Assembly: GCA_033764095.1 (NCBI GenBank)
Contig: JANRJF010000429.1
Location: 1 to 35,730 of the forward strand
Direction of reading: 5' to 3'
DNA from: JBDTMT01 sp033764095
Lineage (GTDB): Bacteria; Desulfobacterota; Binatia; HRBIN30; CADEER01
Length of the DNA stretch: 35,730 bases
Of the stretch, positions 31,749 to 35,730 are shown in pieces. The notes under the pieces were generated by a model. It saw only the letters and a list, made by a program, of their open reading frames with translations, did not search any database and was not told the DNA's origin. Within the stretch, counting starts at the first letter, position 1; every line of letters begins with the position of its first letter. Position numbers and translations under genes: made by a program.

Positions 31749-33898
31749 GGGCGCCCCGGCACGTCGGCGCCGGCGCGGACGAAGACGGGGATGACATCGA
31801 GCGGCGCGTCGACGGTGATCGTCGCCGGCCCTTCGAAGCTGCGGGTGCGATCCCAGAAATCCTCCCAGCGGCCGGCGGGCAGGTAGACCTCGCGGCTGCG
31901 TGCGCCGTTCTGCCACAGCGGCGCGACCAGCAGATCGTCGCCGTAGAGGTATTCGTCCCAGCGGTCGCGCACGTTGACGTCGTCCGGGTAGGCGAAGACC
32001 AGCGGCCGGGCGATCGGCAGGCCGCTGCGCGCCGACTCGGCCGCGGCGTCCATCACGTAGGGGATCAGCGCGTGATGCAGGCGCACGTAGCGCTGGTAGA
32101 TGGCGATCATCTCCTCATCGTACGGCGGTTCGGTCGGCATCGCCCACGGCGCGTGCGTGCCGTGGCCGCCGATCTCCATCAGCGGGCAGAAGGCACTGAA
32201 CTGCAGCCAGCGCGCGAACACGTCGCGCTGCTTGAACTCGTAGTAGCCGCCGGTGTCGGAGCCCCAGAACGGGAAGCCGAGGAAGGCGGCGCGCTGCAGC
32301 TCGATCAGCGCGGTGCGCAGGCCCAGATCGGTGCCGGGGCCGGCGCCGAAGGCGGTCGCGCCGGGCGTGTCGCCGCCCCAGACGATGCCCCACCGTTGCG
32401 CGCCGGCCCAGGCGGCGCGCGCCTTGACGACGAAGTCGCCGTCGCCGCGCGCGGCCTGCAACAGGTCGTGGTACAGGCGCAGGTTGAGCGCCGGGAACTG
32501 GTTGTGGACGTCGGAGCCGAGGCGGTCGTCGGCGAAGACGTCGGCGTCGTCCCACGACACGTACTCCTCGCCGCGGTCGAGCTTGATCGCCGAGATGTCC
32601 CAGCGGCGGATGAACTCGACGTGCTTCTCCAACCACCAGGTGCGCGCGTCGGGATTGGTCAGGTCGATCACCTGCGCGTCGGGAACGGCCGGACGCGACG
32701 CGTTGCCGGGCGCCAGGTAGCCTCGGTCGCGCGCCTCGGCGCCGTTGCTGCCCGGCGCGCTGCCGGTGGCGAGCGCGGCGCTCCAGATGGCGACGCGATA
32801 GCCGCGCTCGCGCAGCACGCGCAGCATGCCGTCGGGGTTCGGAAAGCGGGTCGCATCCCAGCTGAAGTCGTCGAAGCCGAAGGTGCCGCCGGCCCACGGA
32901 CGGTCGATCATGTACACGCCGACCGGGATGTCGAGCGCCTCGTACATCATCAGATCCTCGGCGACCTGCGCGTTCATCAGCTCGCCGTCGAGCTCGACCG
33001 GCGCGCCGCGCGCGTGCTCGTCGCGCCAGCGCCAGTGGCGGAAGGCCCACTCCGGCGGAATGAACGGGCGGCCGGTGCGGGCGGTGTACTGGTCGAGGAT
33101 CTGCGCCGGCGTGCCGACGAAGAGATCGAAGCTGAAGTCGCGGCCTTCGGGAGTACTGCCGACCTGGAAGCTGTAGTCGAGCGCCGCGGTGTCGCTCTTG
33201 CCGATGTCGTAGGAACCCGGCGTCGTCGCGTCGACGAACAGCCCGTAGCCGTTCGAGCTCTGGTAGAACGGCGCGTAGACGCCGTAGGTGGCGCGCACCA
33301 GCATCTGGACCGTCTCGCCGCGCCGATCGAGCCCGCCGACGGCGCGCGGAGCGATCTCGTCGATCGGCGGCGCGCCGAAGGTGCCGTTGATCGGCTTGGC
33401 GTCGGTCGGCCGTTCGGTGAGGCCGTAGATCGACTCGCCGTCGGTGAGCGACCAGGTGTCGTTCACCCGCGTCGCGCCGGACGGAGTCGGGAAGCGGACG
33501 CGCAGGGTGCGATCGCTGCTCCAGATGAGGTCGATGTTGGACGCCCCGGCGCCGGTGGTGACGAACACGGTCAAACGCCGCTCGGCGGCGTGCAGCTCGT
33601 AGCGCTCGACCGCACCGAGGACGTACTCGCCGTCGAGGGTGCTGTAGCGCAGGCCGGGCGTGCGCTCGGCGGTGAGCTGGCGGCCGGCGGCGTCGAGGAG
33701 TGTCAACTTGAACGTGGCGCGGTCGACGCGAATGGCGGCGGCGGCGGTGCGGAACTCGAGCTGCGTCGGGCGCTCGATCAGCGTGACTCCGCTGCTCGGG
33801 GTCGGCGAGGCGGTTGGCGCGGGGGGTGGGGTGCCGCTGTGGTCGTTTCCGCCGCACGCGGCGAGGACGAGGCTCAGCAGCAGGAGGACGGCGCGCAT
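31745..33898 (-). CDS. Glycoside hydrolase family 31 lipoprotein
   Basis: From ATG 33898 the protein is 717 residues. The signal MRAVLLLLSLVLAACGG has lipobox LAAC (Cys15), so it is probably anchored in the outer or inner membrane. An N-terminal beta-sandwich (about 40-280) contains SIYGLTERP and VYAPFYQSSNGYGLFVD. The catalytic barrel has EWAFRHWRWRDEH, VGVYMIDRPW and AIKLDRGEEY, with Asp441 as likely nucleophile. WGGDTPG has Asp510 as likely acid/base, and LGFPFWGSDTGGYY follows. GH31 enzymes split alpha-linked sugars (glucose, xylose, sulfoquinovose). The exact substrate cannot be told. An ATG-less extension to 33934 was rejected because the lipoprotein signal starts at 33898. It heads the lipoprotein series D-C-B-A. 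Confidence 0.92.
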   Translation of the reverse strand: MRAVLLLLSLVLAACGGNDHSGTPPPAPTASPTPSSGVTLIERPTQLEFRTAAAAIRVDRATFKLTLLDAAGRQLTAERTPGLRYSTLDGEYVLGAVERYELHAAERRLTVFVTTGAGASNIDLIWSSDRTLRVRFPTPSGATRVNDTWSLTDGESIYGLTERPTDAKPINGTFGAPPIDEIAPRAVGGLDRRGETVQMLVRATYGVYAPFYQSSNGYGLFVDATTPGSYDIGKSDTAALDYSFQVGSTPEGRDFSFDLFVGTPAQILDQYTARTGRPFIPPEWAFRHWRWRDEHARGAPVELDGELMNAQVAEDLMMYEALDIPVGVYMIDRPWAGGTFGFDDFSWDATRFPNPDGMLRVLRERGYRVAIWSAALATGSAPGSNGAEARDRGYLAPGNASRPAVPDAQVIDLTNPDARTWWLEKHVEFIRRWDISAIKLDRGEEYVSWDDADVFADDRLGSDVHNQFPALNLRLYHDLLQAARGDGDFVVKARAAWAGAQRWGIVWGGDTPGATAFGAGPGTDLGLRTALIELQRAAFLGFPFWGSDTGGYYEFKQRDVFARWLQFSAFCPLMEIGGHGTHAPWAMPTEPPYDEEMIAIYQRYVRLHHALIPYVMDAAAESARSGLPIARPLVFAYPDDVNVRDRWDEYLYGDDLLVAPLWQNGARSREVYLPAGRWEDFWDRTRSFEGPATITVDAPLDVIPVFVRAGADVPGRP

Positions 33899-33913
33899 TG
33901 CGCCAGTCTTCAC

Positions 33914-33972
33914 CACAACGACACAAAGACACAACGTCCGCCGTGGTGTCGTGGTGCCGTCGTGTCGTTGTG
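33914..33972. repeat. Inverted repeat between the TMTC-like and GH31 genes
   Basis: CACAACGACAC at 33914-33924 pairs perfectly with GTGTCGTTGTG at 33962-33972. The right arm touches the stop codon of the TMTC-like gene. The 37-bp loop has further CACGAC/GTGGTG-type partial symmetries. It may terminate the upstream gene, or be one copy of a dispersed intergenic repeat. It fills most of the gap before the GH31 start. Confidence 0.7.
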
Positions 33973-35730
33973 TTACCCGCCCGCTTGCCGCAGCAGCGCC
34001 CGCACGCCCTCGGCGGTGTGCGGCGACGGATTCAGCTCCAGCGCGCGGCGCAGGTGCGGGAGTGCGCGCTCGCGCTCACCGAGGATGAGATACGCCTGCC
34101 CGAGGCCGGCCTGGATGTCGGCGTCGTGCGGGTTGATTTGTGCGGCGCGCTCGAAGTGCGGCAGCGCCTGGCGCGCCGCCTCCGGCGTCGAGCCGCCGCC
34201 CTGCAGGATCGCGAGACCGAGGTTGAAGATGGTGTCGGATGCATTGGGCGCCTGGCGCAGCGCTTGTTCATAGGCGCGGCGGGCGGCGGCGAAGTCGCCA
34301 TCGAGCATGGCCAGGCTGCCGAGGTTGTTGTGGATGGTCTGCAGGCCGCGCGCGTCGTTGCGGCGGGTCAGGGCGCGCGCGAACGCGGCGCGCGCCTCGG
34401 CGGCGCGGCCGAGCGTCTGGTAGGCGGTGCCGAGGTTGCGCGCCGCCATGCCCGACCGCTGGCTCTTCGCCTCGGTGTCGGTCCACAGCGCCAGGTCGTC
34501 GTGCCACACCGGGTTGCGCGACCAGGTCGCGACGCCGGCGACGACCAGCAGCAGGGCCGCGCCCGCGGCGACGGCGCGGCGCGCCGCGCCGCCGAGGCGA
34601 GCCAACGCCGCGGCGGCGAGCGCGCCGACCAGCAGGCACCACCCGACCGACGGCAGGTAGAGATAGCGCTCGGCGAGCGGCGCGTCGGGAATCTTCCAGA
34701 GGATGGCGAGCGACGGCACCAGCGTCAGCCCGATCCAGCCCAACGCGAACAGCGGCAGGCCGTCGCCGTCGCGCCACCAGCGCAGGCACGCCATGGCGCC
34801 GCCGAGCGCAAACGCCGCCGCGGCGAGCAACGGCAGCGGACCGGACGGGATGGCGTCGATGTAGGCGTTGAGCGGCCACGGCCAGAGCAGCAGTCCGAGG
34901 TAGGTGCCGACGGCGCCGAGCACCTCGCCGGCGCCGCGTACCACCGGCGCGTCGTGCGGCACGCTGCCGATCGCCTCGCCGAGCGCGTGGCGGCGCAGGG
35001 CGGCGTAGACCAGTGCGGCAACGGCGAGACCGGCGTAGCCGCGCAGCCAGGCGGCGCGGCTCGGGCGCACGGGCGGCGGCAGCAGCAGATCGCGCAGCAG
35101 CGCGAGTGGATAGAGGGCGACGCCGGTCTCCTTCGCGCCGAGCGCGGCTAGCGCCGCCGCGCCGCTGGTCGCGCCGCCGAGCCAGGTCGCCAGCCAGGCC
35201 CGTTGCGCCAGCAGCGCGGCGAGCACGCACGCGGTGGCCAGCACATCCGAGCGGCCCGCCGCCCAGGCGACCGATTCGGTGTGCACCGGGTGGACGGCGA
35301 ACAGCAGCCCGGCGCACAACGCGCCGCCGCGCTGCGCCGTCGGCGGACGGGGGCGCGCGGCGAGCAGCTGGGCGGCCAGTGCCCAGACCAGTACGGCGGC
35401 GAGCGCGTGGGTGAGCACGACGGAAAGGTGGAAGACGAACGGCCGTTCGCCGCCGATGGCGCGATCGAGCAGATAGGTCGCGATGGTCAGCGGCCGGTAG
35501 TAGTCGGGACTGAACTGCGGGATGTCGCGCGGCGGCGCCAGCACGTCGGCGGCGCTGCGGAAGACGACCAACTGGCGCGAGAGAATGATCGGGTCGTCCC
35601 AGACGAAGCCGTTCGACAGGCTGTTGGCGTAGACGGCGAAGGCGGCCAGGGCGACGAGCAGTGCGGCACGCCAGTCGAGCGACGCGCCCGGCGGCGGCGG
35701 AGCCGCGCGGCGCGCGGCAGCGCGGGGCGG
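33973..35730 (-). CDS. TMTC-like membrane protein with TPR tail (5' end cut by window edge)
   Basis: The visible part is 585 codons and the frame is open to the right edge, so the start lies outside. The first visible segment includes ANSLSNGFVWDDPIILSRQL, the conserved first-loop motif of TMTC/DUF1736-type GT-C proteins. Later come SPDYYRPLTIATYLLDRAI, VHPVHTESVAWAAGRSDVLA and LAERYLYLPSVGWCLLVG. About ten membrane segments are followed by at least four TPR units (GMAARNLGTAYQTLGRAAEA, then HNNLGSLAMLDGDFAAARRA and others). Human TMTC1-4 are O-mannosyltransferases for cadherins; most bacterial relatives are untested. A periplasmic glycosyl-transfer role is inferred. The stop is followed at once by an inverted repeat. 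Confidence 0.83.
   Translation of the reverse strand, partial: PPRAAARRAAPPPPGASLDWRAALLVALAAFAVYANSLSNGFVWDDPIILSRQLVVFRSAADVLAPPRDIPQFSPDYYRPLTIATYLLDRAIGGERPFVFHLSVVLTHALAAVLVWALAAQLLAARPRPPTAQRGGALCAGLLFAVHPVHTESVAWAAGRSDVLATACVLAALLAQRAWLATWLGGATSGAAALAALGAKETGVALYPLALLRDLLLPPPVRPSRAAWLRGYAGLAVAALVYAALRRHALGEAIGSVPHDAPVVRGAGEVLGAVGTYLGLLLWPWPLNAYIDAIPSGPLPLLAAAAFALGGAMACLRWWRDGDGLPLFALGWIGLTLVPSLAILWKIPDAPLAERYLYLPSVGWCLLVGALAAAALARLGGAARRAVAAGAALLLVVAGVATWSRNPVWHDDLALWTDTEAKSQRSGMAARNLGTAYQTLGRAAEARAAFARALTRRNDARGLQTIHNNLGSLAMLDGDFAAARRAYEQALRQAPNASDTIFNLGLAILQGGGSTPEAARQALPHFERAAQINPHDADIQAGLGQAYLILGERERALPHLRRALELNPSPHTAEGVRALLRQAGG

Overview
The window is very GC-rich chromosomal DNA, packed almost wall to wall with genes and with many ATGA/GTGA stop-start overlaps. 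It has no rRNA, tRNA, CRISPR, transposase or phage genes. The mix suggests a Gram-negative bacterium of the old Deltaproteobacteria or Candidatus Binatota-like lineages: TatA, a TonB-like protein, lipoproteins with lipoboxes, a Dickkopf-like cysteine-rich protein, DUF2723 and TMTC-like membrane glycosyltransferases, and a split glycine decarboxylase. That placement is inference from gene content only.

Left part (1-8784): the start of a Dol-P-Man-synthase-like GT2 (cut by the left edge), a zinc-ribbon membrane protein, tatA, a TonB-like protein, uppP (undecaprenyl-diphosphatase), a short cysteine-rich protein with an IPTL/PEP-CTERM-like tail, then a co-directional set of a GT-C-like membrane protein, a GT4 glycosyltransferase and a DUF2723 (TMEM260-like) membrane protein.

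Centre (8937-22934), the most unusual part: two convergent operons meeting with overlapping 3' ends at 15982-16004. The forward operon opens with a Tat-signal protein that is almost all Thr/Pro/Ser repeats (mucin-like). It continues with an HtrL/WlaTC-like glycosyltransferase, a two-domain HtrL+GT2 protein, two GT60-type (polypeptide alpha-GlcNAc-transferase-like) proteins, and a PqqD-like/HprK-like pair. The reverse operon holds a GT4, a polyprenyl-phosphate sugar transferase, an NTP_transf_5 nucleotidyltransferase, another HtrL-like protein, an FkbM methyltransferase-glycosyltransferase fusion, and a glycosyltransferase-like/SGNH-hydrolase fusion. Five of these proteins share the motif pair W-[IV]-D-[AG] and [LF]-F-G-G. 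My working hypothesis is a dedicated system that builds and decorates a glycan on the Thr/Pro-rich exported protein. A conventional exopolysaccharide locus is the main alternative.

Right-centre (23119-29722): a one-carbon operon on the minus strand, folD-gcvT-gcvH-gcvPA-gcvPB. Its folD leader has limited resemblance to ZTP riboswitches. A divergent alanine dehydrogenase lies upstream. Glycine cleavage charges tetrahydrofolate with methylene groups and FolD interconverts them.

Right end (29736-35730): a minus-strand series starting with a TMTC-like TPR membrane protein (cut by the right edge), a GH31 lipoprotein, and four tandem small lipoproteins of one general fold. Between the third and fourth small lipoprotein lies a nearly exact 134-bp copy of the 3' end of the GH31 gene. 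The lipoprotein gene between the two copies has clearly lower GC than its neighbours, which suggests a recent insertion or rearrangement.

No gene-free stretch exceeds 300 bases. The longest are 3741-3945, 8785-8950, 22935-23118 and 25941-26097, described under individual entries.
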